A stretch of DNA of 64,000 nt. Origin: Pseudomonas sp. IAC-BECa141 (GTDB taxonomy: Bacteria > Pseudomonadota > Gammaproteobacteria > Pseudomonadales > Pseudomonadaceae). Of this stretch, positions 50,455 through 59,102 are shown piece after piece. Made by a program: the position numbers and the translations under genes. How positions within the stretch are numbered: the first letter of the stretch is position 1; each line of letters opens with the position of its first letter. The notes under the pieces are model-generated. The model was given only the letters and a program-made list of their open reading frames with translations. It did not search any database and was not told the origin of the DNA. The stretch covers positions 5,270,001 through 5,334,000 of the forward strand of contig NZ_CP065410.1 in NCBI RefSeq assembly GCF_020544405.1, read 5' to 3'.

Positions 50455-52521
50455 TTACGCGTCCGGCAGGGCCTGGAATGGCGATTCTTTGTCCGTACGC
50501 TCTTTTTTGCCCCAGGCGGCGATGCCGACCTTGAGCGCATAGAACAGGATGCTGAATACCACGAACAGGAACAGCGCGGTCAGTGTTGCGTTGGTGTAGG
50601 CGTTGAAGATCACGTGCTGCATCTGCTCGACGCTCTTGGCTGGTGCGAGCACCTGGCCTGCGGCCAGCGCATCGTTGTACTTCTTGGCCAGCGACAGGAA
50701 GCCGATCGCCGGGTTGGCGTCGAACAGCTTGATGAAGCCCGCCGTCGTGGTGCAGATCAGCAGCCAGGTGGCCGGCAACAGGGTGACCCAGATGTAGCGC
50801 TGGCGCTTCATCTTGATCAGAACCACGGTGCCGAGCATCAGCGCGATACCGGCCAGCATCTGATTGGAGATACCGAACAGCGGCCACAGGGTGTTGATAC
50901 CACCCAGCGGATCGATCACCCCCTGATACAGCAACCAGCCCCACATCGCCACACAACCGGCGGTGGCGATCAGGTTGGCAGTCCAGGATTCGGTACGTTT
51001 CAGTGCGGGTACGAAGGAACCGAGCAGGTCCTGCAGCATGAAGCGACCGGCGCGGGTACCGGCATCGACAGCGGTCAGGATGAACAGCGCTTCGAACAGG
51101 ATCGCGAAGTGGTACCAGAACGCCATGGTGTTTTCACCCGGCAGGACACTGTGCAGGATCTGCGCGATACCGACCGCCAGGGTCGGCGCACCACCGGCAC
51201 GGGCCAGAATGGTGGTTTCGCCGATGTCATGCGCTACGGCTTGCAGGGCATCCGGGGTAATCGCGAAGCCCCAGTTGCTGACTGCAGTCGCTACAGCCAC
51301 CACATCACCGCCGACCACGGCAGCCGGGCTGTTCATGGCAAAGTAAACGCCTGGCTCGATCACCGAGGCCGCGACCATGGCCATGATGGCCACGAACGAT
51401 TCCATCAGCATGCCGCCGTAACCGATGTAACGGGCGTTGGTTTCGTTATCCAGCAGCTTCGGCGTGGTGCCGGACGAGATCAGCGCGTGGAAACCCGATA
51501 CCGCACCGCACGCGATGGTGATGAACAGGAACGGGAACAGGCCGCCCTTCCATACCGGGCCGGTGCCGTCGACGAACTGGGTCAGGGCCGGCATTTTCAG
51601 CTCGGGCATGGTCACCAGGATGCCGATCGCCAGGGCGACGATGGTACCGATCTTGAGGAAGGTGGAGAGGTAGTCACGCGGGGCAAGGATCAGCCACACC
51701 GGAAGAACGGCGGCGACGAAGCCATAACCGATCAGCATCCAGGTGATTTGCACGCCGGTGAAGCTGAAGGCCTTGGCCCAGACCGGATCGGCGGCAATCT
51801 GCCCGCCCAGCCAGATAGAACCGAGCAGCAGCAAAACACCGATGACCGAAATCTCGCCGATGCGGCCCGGACGGATGTAGCGCATGTAGATGCCCATGAA
51901 CATCGCGATCGGGATGGTCGCCATCACGGTGAAGATGCCCCACGGGCTCTCCGCCAAGGCTTTCACCACGATCAGCGCCAGCACCGCGAGGATGATGATC
52001 ATGATCAGGAAGCAGCCGAACAGGGCGATGGTACCGGGGATGCGGCCCATTTCTTCACGCACCATGTCGCCCAGGGAACGGCCGTTGCGACGGGTGGACA
52101 TGAACAGGACCATGAAGTCCTGCACCGCGCCCGCCAGCACCACGCCGGCGATCAGCCACAGCGTACCGGGCAGATAGCCCATCTGCGCCGCCAGTACCGG
52201 GCCGACCAGCGGCCCCGCGCCGGCGATGGCCGCAAAGTGGTGACCGAAGAGAATGTGTTTGTTGGTCGGAACGTAGTCCAGACCGTCATTGTTGAGCACG
52301 GCGGGGGTGGCCCGACGCGGATCGAGCTGCATCACATTGTTAGCGATGAACAGACTGTAGTAACGATACGCAACCAGATAGATGGCCACGGCGGCGACCA
52401 CAATCCACAAGGCGTTGATCGCCTCGCCTCGGCGCAATGCCACTACGCCCAGGGCGCACGCTCCTACGATTGCCAGCAGCAGCCAGGGTAAGTGGCGTAG
52501 CAGGCTATTATTATTTTTCAT
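50455..52521 (-). CDS. cstA: CstA/BtsT-family pyruvate (carbon starvation) transporter
   Basis: The 688-residue inner-membrane protein has about 18 helices. From ATG 52521 it starts MKNNNSLLRHLPWLLLAIVG and contains the family blocks FGHHFAAIAGAGPLVGPVLA, MVREEMGRIPGTIALFGCF and GFHALISSGTTPKLLDNE. E. coli homologues import pyruvate during starvation. The order cstA-ybdD-yjiA matches E. coli btsT-yjiX-yjiA more than the cstA-ybdD pair, so BtsT-like is a reasonable reading. The open frame extends to 52593 without ribosome-site support. No BtsSR/LytTR genes are seen next to it. Confidence 0.94.
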   Translation of the reverse strand: MKNNNSLLRHLPWLLLAIVGACALGVVALRRGEAINALWIVVAAVAIYLVAYRYYSLFIANNVMQLDPRRATPAVLNNDGLDYVPTNKHILFGHHFAAIAGAGPLVGPVLAAQMGYLPGTLWLIAGVVLAGAVQDFMVLFMSTRRNGRSLGDMVREEMGRIPGTIALFGCFLIMIIILAVLALIVVKALAESPWGIFTVMATIPIAMFMGIYMRYIRPGRIGEISVIGVLLLLGSIWLGGQIAADPVWAKAFSFTGVQITWMLIGYGFVAAVLPVWLILAPRDYLSTFLKIGTIVALAIGILVTMPELKMPALTQFVDGTGPVWKGGLFPFLFITIACGAVSGFHALISSGTTPKLLDNETNARYIGYGGMLMESFVAIMAMVAASVIEPGVYFAMNSPAAVVGGDVVAVATAVSNWGFAITPDALQAVAHDIGETTILARAGGAPTLAVGIAQILHSVLPGENTMAFWYHFAILFEALFILTAVDAGTRAGRFMLQDLLGSFVPALKRTESWTANLIATAGCVAMWGWLLYQGVIDPLGGINTLWPLFGISNQMLAGIALMLGTVVLIKMKRQRYIWVTLLPATWLLICTTTAGFIKLFDANPAIGFLSLAKKYNDALAAGQVLAPAKSVEQMQHVIFNAYTNATLTALFLFVVFSILFYALKVGIAAWGKKERTDKESPFQALPDA

Positions 52522-52680
52522 TTTATTATTCCAGCCAGGGTGGACAAGAAAGACAGCCACCCCGAGTTTAGCGCTACTGGCGGCAAAGGCCATACCCCGA
52601 CATTGGTCTGACGCCCCGCCGTACTGGCAGCGCTCGATGAGGCGGGTCTATAGTCAGCGTACTTTCAAGAGGATTGCGCC

Positions 52681-53037
52681 ATGAGCGAGCGTCGCCGCTT
52701 CAAACGTATTGCGTTCGATGCCAAGACCGAATTGAGCCAGGGCGAGTACATCTGGCCGGTGAAATTGATCGACCTGTCGCTCAAGGGCCTATTGATCGAA
52801 AAACCGGAACCGTGGCTGGGGGATGAAACGCAGGACTTTAACGTCGACATTCATTTGAGCAACGACATCGACATTCAGATGGATGTGCAACTGGCGCACG
52901 ACGATCATGGCCAACTGGGTTTCCAGTGCCGGCACATCAGCCTGGAATCGATCCAGCGCCTGCGACGCCTGATCGAACTCAACCTCGGGGATGAGGCCGA
53001 GCTCGAACGGGAGCTTGGCGCGTTGATGGAGCTCTGA
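52681..53037 (+). CDS. mapZ: MapZ-like single-domain PilZ protein (c-di-GMP receptor)
   Basis: 118 residues with the complete PilZ c-di-GMP motif: RxxxR (R5-R9 in RRRFKR) and DxSxxG (D31-S33-G36 in IDLSLKGLL). The C-terminal LRRLIELNLGDEAELEREL helix matches P. aeruginosa PA4608/MapZ, the PilZ protein that blocks the chemotaxis methyltransferase CheR1 when c-di-GMP is high; the position next to radA also agrees (from memory). It is convergent with radA (the stops touch). The role in chemotaxis here is transferred by homology. Confidence 0.92.
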   Translation: MSERRRFKRIAFDAKTELSQGEYIWPVKLIDLSLKGLLIEKPEPWLGDETQDFNVDIHLSNDIDIQMDVQLAHDDHGQLGFQCRHISLESIQRLRRLIELNLGDEAELERELGALMEL

Positions 53038-54405
53038 TTACTCGAACAACGAGTCCAGCGCCTGCTCCAGCCGCGTCACCGCTATGATCTGCAACCCTGC
53101 CGGCGCTTCCTTCGGCGCGTTGCCCTTGGGCACGATCGCGCGCTTGAAACCGTGCTTGGCGGCCTCCTTCAGACGCTCCTGACCGCTCGGCACCGGGCGC
53201 ACTTCGCCGGACAGACCGACTTCACCGAACACCAGCAAGTCGTGGGGCAGCGGACGATTACGCAGGCTCGACATGACGGCGGCCATCAACGCCAGGTCGG
53301 AGGCGGTTTCCAGTACTTTCACCCCGCCGACCACGTTGAGGAACACGTCCTGATCGTGGGTCGGAATGCCGCCATGACGATGCAGAACAGCCAACAACAT
53401 CGCCAGACGATTCTGGTCCAGACCCAGGGTGACTCGACGCGGGTTGGCCAAGTGACTGTCATCCACCAGCGCCTGGACTTCCACCAGCATCGGCCGGGTG
53501 CCTTCCCACGTCGCCATGACCACGCTGCCCGGGACTTCTTCCTGAGCACGTGTGAGAAAAATCGCCGAAGGGTTGGAGACTTCTTTCAGGCCCTTGTCGG
53601 TCATGCCGAATACGCCGAGTTCATTGACCGCGCCGAAACGGTTTTTCACCGCCCGCAGCAAACGCAACCGACCGTCGGATTCGCCTTCGAAATACAGCAC
53701 GGTGTCGACCATATGCTCCAGAACGCGCGGCCCTGCGAGCGCGCCTTCCTTGGTCACGTGGCCGACCAGGAAAATCGCCGTACCGCTTTGCTTGGCGTAC
53801 CGCACCAGCAGTGCCGCACTTTCGCGCACCTGGGACACGCCACCCGGTGCCGATTGCAGTTGTTCGGTGAAGATCGTCTGGATCGAGTCGATCACCATCA
53901 CCTTGGGCTTTTCCTGGCGGGCGGTGGCGATGATGGTTTCGATGCAGGTTTCGGTCATGACCCGCAATTGATCCTGGGGCAGGCCCAGGCGACGGGCGCG
54001 CATGGCAACCTGTTGTTGGGATTCTTCGCCGGTGACATACAGCGCCGGCATGTTCTTGGCGAGGTTGCACAGGGTCTGTAACAGAATCGTCGATTTGCCG
54101 ATGCCAGGATCACCGCCGATCAGTACCACCGAACCGTCCACCAGGCCACCGCCGAGCACTCGGTCGAGTTCGCCGGAGGCTGTGGAAAAACGTGGAATTT
54201 CTTCGATGCTGACTTCGGCCAGGGTCTTGATCTGGGCCTGCTGCCCGGCCCAGCCGGTGCGCCCGCTCGGAGCGGCGGCACCGCCGCTCTCGACCATGGT
54301 TTCGGTCAGGGTATTCCAGGCGCCGCATTCGCCGCACTGCCCGGCCCACTTGGGAAAGGTTGCGCCGCACTCGGTGCAGCCGTACATGCGCTTGGCCTTG
54401 GCCAT
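53038..54405 (-). CDS. radA: RadA, DNA repair ATPase
   Basis: RecA-like branch-migration protein acting in recombination and transformation. 455 residues from ATG 54405. N-terminal C4 zinc finger (C10, C13, C24, C27), Walker A GDPGIGKST, the RadA-specific KNRFG motif (RAVKNRFG) and a C-terminal Lon-like domain without protease residues (GEVGLSGEVRPV). The open frame extends to 54447 but the zinc finger should start near MAKAKRMYGC. Together with pilus genes it could serve natural transformation, but no competence genes are present here. Confidence 0.97.
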   Translation of the reverse strand: MAKAKRMYGCTECGATFPKWAGQCGECGAWNTLTETMVESGGAAAPSGRTGWAGQQAQIKTLAEVSIEEIPRFSTASGELDRVLGGGLVDGSVVLIGGDPGIGKSTILLQTLCNLAKNMPALYVTGEESQQQVAMRARRLGLPQDQLRVMTETCIETIIATARQEKPKVMVIDSIQTIFTEQLQSAPGGVSQVRESAALLVRYAKQSGTAIFLVGHVTKEGALAGPRVLEHMVDTVLYFEGESDGRLRLLRAVKNRFGAVNELGVFGMTDKGLKEVSNPSAIFLTRAQEEVPGSVVMATWEGTRPMLVEVQALVDDSHLANPRRVTLGLDQNRLAMLLAVLHRHGGIPTHDQDVFLNVVGGVKVLETASDLALMAAVMSSLRNRPLPHDLLVFGEVGLSGEVRPVPSGQERLKEAAKHGFKRAIVPKGNAPKEAPAGLQIIAVTRLEQALDSLFE

Positions 54406-54658
54406 CTGAACCCCCGGCAAAAACCGCGATGATAACGCAGCCATCACCCATCAGCGCGGCGCACCGGGACAGATTTCTCCGCCGGCCAGACGCGCGACGG
54501 TGCTGCCGGTCAATTGCCGGAAATTGAAAGATCTCGCCGTCACTCGACCAACTCAAGAGAATCGAAATCAAACTTGGACAAATCTTGCGAATTCAAAAAT
54601 TGAATGTACAAGTTCTATTTGAAAGTTTTCCTTGTAAATATTTGTTACCAATTGTCAG

Positions 54659-54975
54659 TCACACTTCTGTAATTCCGGCCCTCAACTTGCACAACTTGTT
54701 GCGGATGCCCTGCAAACTTTTCCAGTGAAACTTCAAATAGTGTAAATCGCCTTTGTTATTGACCAACCTGTAGGCATGCACACTGTTCCCGTCCACCTCC
54801 CGATAACGGGCTGGTGCCCCTGAGTTGGAATACAACTGGATCAATGTGCGGGTGGTTTCGGTACATGGGAGAAGAAGTCGCCGACCGCCAGACCGTTGTC
54901 ACGGGCAGCGGTGTAGCGTTCACGGAAAAGGTCAATAAGCTGGCGACCAATACACCAACGCTGCGCGGAATAAAC
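54659..54975 (-). pseudogene. Decayed catalase katB relic
   Basis: Minus-strand pieces of KatB in order: a signal peptide (RSVGVLVASLLTFSVNATPL, codons near 54968-54906), then after a missing base the mature N-terminus RDNGLAVGD. This is joined in frame to a mid-protein segment FFSHVP, so about 170 residues are deleted. After a second missing base near 54860 it continues ETTRTLIQLYSNSGAP, then DGNSVHAYRLVNNKGDLHYL and KFHWKSLQGI, ending at 54659. The rest of the catalase is absent. P. aeruginosa carries katB-ankB between radA and mscL (from memory), the same site. The remainder of 54406-55279 is AT-rich and shows nothing else coding. Confidence 0.75.
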
Positions 54976-55279
54976 CCCTGAATAAAGTGTGGAATTAACT
55001 TCAGATTCCTTTGTTTTTGAGGCGCATCCAGGTTCGCCAGACACAGGCCAGGAGCTCGGTTCGCCACACCTGAGAAAGATCGCTACGCCGTGATTGAACG
55101 TTTTTTCTTCAGGATCAGCCGCTTGCAGCGTATTCCGCGCGCGATTGGTGGCACTTTGCAAACTAATCGAGAATTGATGTGTCGATAAAAACGGGCTTTG
55201 TAAGAAGGTGTTACGCGCAGGACGCGTTATGCTGATTTACACTGCGTACACCAAACTCATCTGTAACAAGGAAATAACT

Positions 55280-55693
55280 ATGGGCGTGCTCAGCGAGTTC
55301 AAGGCCTTCGCGGTCAAAGGCAATGTGGTCGACATGGCCGTTGGTATCATCATCGGCGCAGCCTTTGGCAAGATCGTTTCGTCGTTCGTCGGCGATGTAA
55401 TCATGCCGCCAATCGGCCTGCTGATCGGCGGGGTGGATTTCAGTGACCTGGCCATTACGCTGAAAGCCGCCGAGGGCAGTGCCCCTGCGGTGGTGCTGGC
55501 TTACGGTAAATTCATCCAGAGCGTTCTTGATTTCGTGATCGTCGCCTTCGCGATTTTCATGGGCGTCAAAGTCATCAATCGCTTGAAGCGCGAAGAAGCC
55601 GTGGCGCCTACCTTGCCGCCGGTACCGACCAAGGAAGAAGAACTGCTGGGCGAGATCCGCGATCTGCTGAAGGCCCAGAACAACCGGCCTTGA
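55280..55693 (+). CDS. mscL: MscL, large-conductance mechanosensitive channel
   Basis: Inner-membrane pentameric channel that releases solutes on osmotic downshock. 137 residues from ATG 55280 with AAGGA upstream: N-terminal helix [20 protein letters not shown], pore-lining TM1 [22 protein letters not shown]2 [20 protein letters not shown] and the cytoplasmic bundle [17 protein letters not shown]. Typical length. The upstream reading from 55208 is not supported. Terminator follows. Confidence 0.97.
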   Translation: MGVLSEFKAFAVKGNVVDMAVGIIIGAAFGKIVSSFVGDVIMPPIGLLIGGVDFSDLAITLKAAEGSAPAVVLAYGKFIQSVLDFVIVAFAIFMGVKVINRLKREEAVAPTLPPVPTKEEELLGEIRDLLKAQNNRP

Positions 55694-55700
55694 AGACTGA

Positions 55701-55726
55701 AACGGCGCCTGAGGGCGCCGTTTTCT
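55701..55726 (+). terminator. Terminator of mscL (possibly bidirectional with fpr)
   Basis: AACGGCGCC / GGCGCCGTT stem, TGAG loop, TTTTCTTT tail; convergent with fpr. Confidence 0.88.
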
Positions 55727-56503
55727 TTACCAGTAGTTTTCCACCGCTACCTGCCCCGGTCGCCGAGTCAGGCTCAAGGCCATGCCGCGTTGCTTGAGCA
55801 GGGCCCGGGTGTCATCGATCATCTGTGGATTACCGCAGAGCATGACTCGCGAATGCGCCGGCGTCAGCTCGACGCCTGCCATCCTCTCCAGCTCGCCATT
55901 TTCGATCAGCGTGGTGATGCGCCCGTTTAGAGCGCCGGCATACGGTTCACGGGTGACCACCGGAATAAACTGGAATTTATGAGCATATTCAGTCAGATAG
56001 TCGCGCTGCGTCAGCTCGGCAATCAGCTGCTGATAGGCCAGTTCCCGAGCTTCTCGCACGCTGTAGACCAGGATGATTCGTTCAAACTTCTCCCACACCT
56101 CAAAGTCCTGAAGGATCGACAGAAACGGCGCCACCCCCGTTCCTGTGGATAACAACCAGAGATCGCGGCCATCAATGAAGCGATCCAGCGTCAGATATCC
56201 AAAGGCCTGGCGCTCGATCAGCAAGCTGTCGCCCGCCTTCAGCCGGCTCAGTTCGCTGGTGAATTCGCCGCCTGGTACCACGATGGAGAAAAATTCAAGA
56301 AACTCGTCGAACGGCGAAGACACCATCGAGTAGGCGCGCCACACCGTGCTGCCGTCCTCACGAGTGACTCCGATCCGCGCGAATTGCCCGGCGCGGAAAC
56401 GGAAACCGACATCCCGCGTGGTACGAAGGGTAAACAGGTTCGGGGTCAGCGGTTGAACATCGAGCAATGTCTGACGGCTGTATTTTTCGCTGCTGGCTGT
56501 CAT
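55727..56503 (-). CDS. fpr: Fpr, ferredoxin/flavodoxin-NADP+ reductase
   Basis: FAD enzyme passing electrons between NADPH and ferredoxin, used in oxidative-stress defence and iron-sulfur metabolism. 258 residues: FAD motif RAYSMVSSP, NADP-binding STGTGVAPFLSIL and the C-terminal PGQVAVENYW typical of the bacterial subclass II enzyme. It is convergent with mscL and followed upstream by AT-rich DNA. The usual Fpr regulator is not visible nearby. Confidence 0.95.
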   Translation of the reverse strand: MTASSEKYSRQTLLDVQPLTPNLFTLRTTRDVGFRFRAGQFARIGVTREDGSTVWRAYSMVSSPFDEFLEFFSIVVPGGEFTSELSRLKAGDSLLIERQAFGYLTLDRFIDGRDLWLLSTGTGVAPFLSILQDFEVWEKFERIILVYSVREARELAYQQLIAELTQRDYLTEYAHKFQFIPVVTREPYAGALNGRITTLIENGELERMAGVELTPAHSRVMLCGNPQMIDDTRALLKQRGMALSLTRRPGQVAVENYW

Positions 56504-56713
56504 TGGGTCACTCCATCAACAAGGACCCGATTGTCACGCATTAATCAATATTGAAACACTGACAGTTTGTAATGGCATGCAATAGTGTCACTGCTCTAAA
56601 AAATCTAATTAACTCAAAAATCAAAGATGATTAAATGATTTCTGACATATAGATATTTTTTAGATATTCCAATTAGACACCCCGCCCAAGAACAAAAAAA
56701 ACTAAACGGCTAC

Positions 56714-56729
56714 GTAGGAAGCGTCCTAC
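56714..56729. promoter_or_regulatory. Palindrome GTAGGAAGCGTCCTAC before the LuxR solo
   Basis: Perfect 6-4-6 inverted repeat, 70 bp upstream of the luxR-type gene; a lux-box-like or other operator. The flanking 56504-56798 DNA is distinctly AT-rich, with several A/T runs and no ORF. Confidence 0.5.
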
Positions 56730-56798
56730 ACTCCAATCCGTGCTGAATAAATTGGATCCAACAACCAGCACCCCAGCGTTTTTTGGAGAAGAGCCAAA

Positions 56799-57506
56799 AT
56801 GGAAAGGTGGAAGGAATTTCAGATTGAACAACTGACGCGCGCGAAGGAAATCGAGAATGCTTTCCCGATTTTGAAAAATTTTGCCAACAATATTGGCTTC
56901 CAGTTTTGTGGCATTACAATATCGCGGCCTGCCTCTCAATCTTTTAAACCGTTTTGCATCAATAACTTCACGCCTGAATGGAACGCAGAATACGAAGAAA
57001 TTTACAGCATTGATGATCCAATAACAGCATATTGCTATCAGTCTATGTTGCCATTTCTCTGGAGCAGAAAAGCGTTCTCAAAGGCACCCCTCATGTGGAG
57101 CGCGCTTCAAAATCATGGAATGGGACATGGCTGGTCGCAGTCGTATCACAACGAAGAACATGGCGTGTGCTGCACAATCAGCCTGGCAAGAACCCATTGC
57201 GAAATTTATGCCCTTGAGTTGTATAACGAATACGGAGTGTTGCAATACGTCTTGCAGCATTTGAGTGAGTTGTTCGTCACTGCCCTCCCGCCAATGCCGG
57301 CCAAACCACCACCCGTGCGATTGTCCATACGCGAGATCGAGATCGTCAGGCTGTGTGCCTTGGGCAAGACCGCCTGGGAAATCGGCCAGATTCTGAATGT
57401 AGCCGAACGAACCGTGAACTATCACATCAAAAACCTGATCATCAAGTTCAATACCTGCAACAAGATTTCAGCCGTCATCGCCGCCGCCAAGGCCGGATAT
57501 CTCTAG
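56799..57506 (+). CDS. LuxR-type quorum-sensing regulator (solo)
   Basis: 235 residues with an autoinducer-binding domain and a C-terminal LuxR HTH (LSIREIEIVRLCALGKTAWE, then IGQILNVAERTVNYHIKNLI). The six conserved AHL-contact/fold residues are present as W61, Y65, D73, P74, W88 and G122, so an AHL or related ligand is possible. No luxI-type synthase is in the window, which makes it a solo. Codon use and GC are lower than in neighbours, and AT-rich DNA precedes it, suggesting horizontal origin. GGAG lies 12 bases before the ATG. Ligand and targets unknown. Confidence 0.93.
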   Translation: MERWKEFQIEQLTRAKEIENAFPILKNFANNIGFQFCGITISRPASQSFKPFCINNFTPEWNAEYEEIYSIDDPITAYCYQSMLPFLWSRKAFSKAPLMWSALQNHGMGHGWSQSYHNEEHGVCCTISLARTHCEIYALELYNEYGVLQYVLQHLSELFVTALPPMPAKPPPVRLSIREIEIVRLCALGKTAWEIGQILNVAERTVNYHIKNLIIKFNTCNKISAVIAAAKAGYL

Positions 57507-57682
57507 TTCAATCTCCAACACCGCCCTGAAATCAGACGAGTATTACCAACAAAAAAAACGTACCATTTGCAGCCTTCCTGAGTGATGTCGCAGGTCTTTC
57601 GCGCCGCTGTCCACTCGGTCGGTTCCGCCGCACGATACCCTGAGCCGCGGGACACCCCTCGATTACCCAGAGTCCCCGCCCC

Positions 57683-58807
57683 ATGCCTTTGCTCGATACG
57701 CCCTTCGCCCAGCTTGATCTGATCCGCCAGCCCGAACAGCAGAACGAACCGCTGCAAGCTTTCGATGCGGCTGACGAATACCTGCTCAATCATCTGGCCG
57801 AACAGAATCTGCCGGCGGATACCCGAGTATTGGTGCTCAACGACAGTTTCGGCGCGCTGGCCATAAGCCTCGCAGGCAAAGTGCAGATCAGCACCAGCGG
57901 TGATTCGTTCCTGGCGTTTCAGGGGCTGGAAAAAAACCTGCTGCGCAATGGCCAGGTGTTTGATGCTCTCCGAGGCGTTCCCGCCAGCGAACCATTGGTC
58001 GGGCCGTTCGACCGGGTACTGATCCGCGTACCGAAAACCCTGGCGCTGCTGGAAGAGCAATTGATTCGCCTGCAAGGCCAATTGGCACCCGGTGCGCAAG
58101 TGGTAGCAGCGGCGATGGTCAAGCATTTGCCCCGCGCCGCCGGTGATCTTCTGGAGCGCTACATCGGGCCGGTCCAGGCTTCGCTGGCAGTGAAAAAGGC
58201 GCGCTTGCTGATTGCCACGCCCGAGGCCAAGGCACCCGCCGTCTCGCCCTACCCGACCCGTTATCGCCTCGACGAGCCGGCCATCGAACTGCTCAACCAC
58301 GCCAACGTGTTCTGCCGTGAAGGGCTGGACATCGGCACCCGCGCCTTCCTTCCGCATCTACCAAAAAACCTCGGCTCGGCACGAGTTGCCGACCTAGGCT
58401 GCGGCAACGGCGTACTGGCCATCGCCAGCGCCCTGCAAAACCCCGAGGCGCATTACACGCTGGTGGACGAATCGTTCATGGCCGTGCAATCCGCCGCCGA
58501 AAACTGGCGTGCGGCGCTGGGCGAACGTGAAGTGATCGTGCGCGCCGGCGACGGTCTGGCCGGGCAGCAAGCGCAATCGCTGGACGTAGTACTGTGCAAC
58601 CCGCCATTCCATCAGCAACAGGTGGTTGGCGACTTCCTCGCCTGGCGCATGTTCCAGCAGGCCCGCGAAGCGCTGGTGGTTGGCGGTGCGCTGTACATCG
58701 TCGGCAACCGTCATTTGGGTTATCACAGCAAACTGGCGCGGCTGTTCCGGGGCGTCGAGCAAGTCGCGGCCACACCAAAGTTCGTGATCCTCAAGGCGCG
58801 CAAATAA
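57683..58807 (+). CDS. rlmG: RlmG, 23S rRNA (guanine-1835-N2) methyltransferase
   Basis: SAM-dependent methyltransferase for G1835 of 23S rRNA. 374 residues: a degenerate N-terminal methyltransferase-like domain (about 1-190) and the catalytic domain with SAM motif VADLGCGNGVLAIASAL and the NPPF substrate motif (VVLCNPPFHQQQ). Two-domain layout as in RlmG/RsmC. Start ATG 57683 gives MPLLDTPFAQLDLIRQPEQQ, the usual N-terminus. A gap of 176 bp separates it from the luxR gene. Confidence 0.94.
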   Translation: MPLLDTPFAQLDLIRQPEQQNEPLQAFDAADEYLLNHLAEQNLPADTRVLVLNDSFGALAISLAGKVQISTSGDSFLAFQGLEKNLLRNGQVFDALRGVPASEPLVGPFDRVLIRVPKTLALLEEQLIRLQGQLAPGAQVVAAAMVKHLPRAAGDLLERYIGPVQASLAVKKARLLIATPEAKAPAVSPYPTRYRLDEPAIELLNHANVFCREGLDIGTRAFLPHLPKNLGSARVADLGCGNGVLAIASALQNPEAHYTLVDESFMAVQSAAENWRAALGEREVIVRAGDGLAGQQAQSLDVVLCNPPFHQQQVVGDFLAWRMFQQAREALVVGGALYIVGNRHLGYHSKLARLFRGVEQVAATPKFVILKARK

Positions 58808-58814
58808 TCCGGGC

Positions 58815-58839
58815 AAAAAAAACCCTCCGGTCGGAGGGT
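58815..58839 (-). terminator. Rho-independent terminator of the cioAB group
   Basis: ACCCTCC / GGAGGGT stem with GGTC loop; minus strand runs into eight T, 38 bp after the small-protein stop. Confidence 0.92.
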
Positions 58840-58876
58840 CGAGAATCCGTGCCGCAAGGCAACGGGATGGGAAGTC

Positions 58877-59044
58877 TCAGTGCGTGGTCAGGCCTGCTGC
58901 ATTCATGAACATGCGCATCAGGCTGGCGACGATGAACAATGCGCCGACGCTGCCGACCCAAATCATGGCCAACCAGCCAAGCCGCTGCCACAGCGGCTTT
59001 TTTTCGGCTTCTTCAATGTCGTGCAGGGAATGTTTGCCGGTCAT
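58877..59044 (-). CDS. DUF2474-type small membrane protein (CydX-like bd oxidase partner)
   Basis: 55 residues beginning MTGKHSLHDIEEAEKKPLWQ with one membrane helix (RLGWLAMIWVGSVGALFIVA) and a short C-terminal tail (MFMNAAGLTTH). Size, single helix and position 58 bp after cioB match the DUF2474 proteins that accompany cyanide-insensitive bd oxidases and may act like CydX in stability or assembly. The ATG at 59044 is preceded by GGATGCAAGC, a weak ribosome site. It is transcribed with cioAB, and the terminator follows. Confidence 0.88.
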   Translation of the reverse strand: MTGKHSLHDIEEAEKKPLWQRLGWLAMIWVGSVGALFIVASLMRMFMNAAGLTTH

Positions 59045-59102
59045 GCTTGCATCCTCCGGTTGAGGGGAGATGGCGCCGCTCTCGGCGCCATCGTGATCAC
59101 GC

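Noticed and set aside
54756..55161. Two overlapping minus-strand ORFs of about 100 codons upstream of mscL
   Set aside because: They are not genes of their own; parts of each frame make up the broken katB relic.
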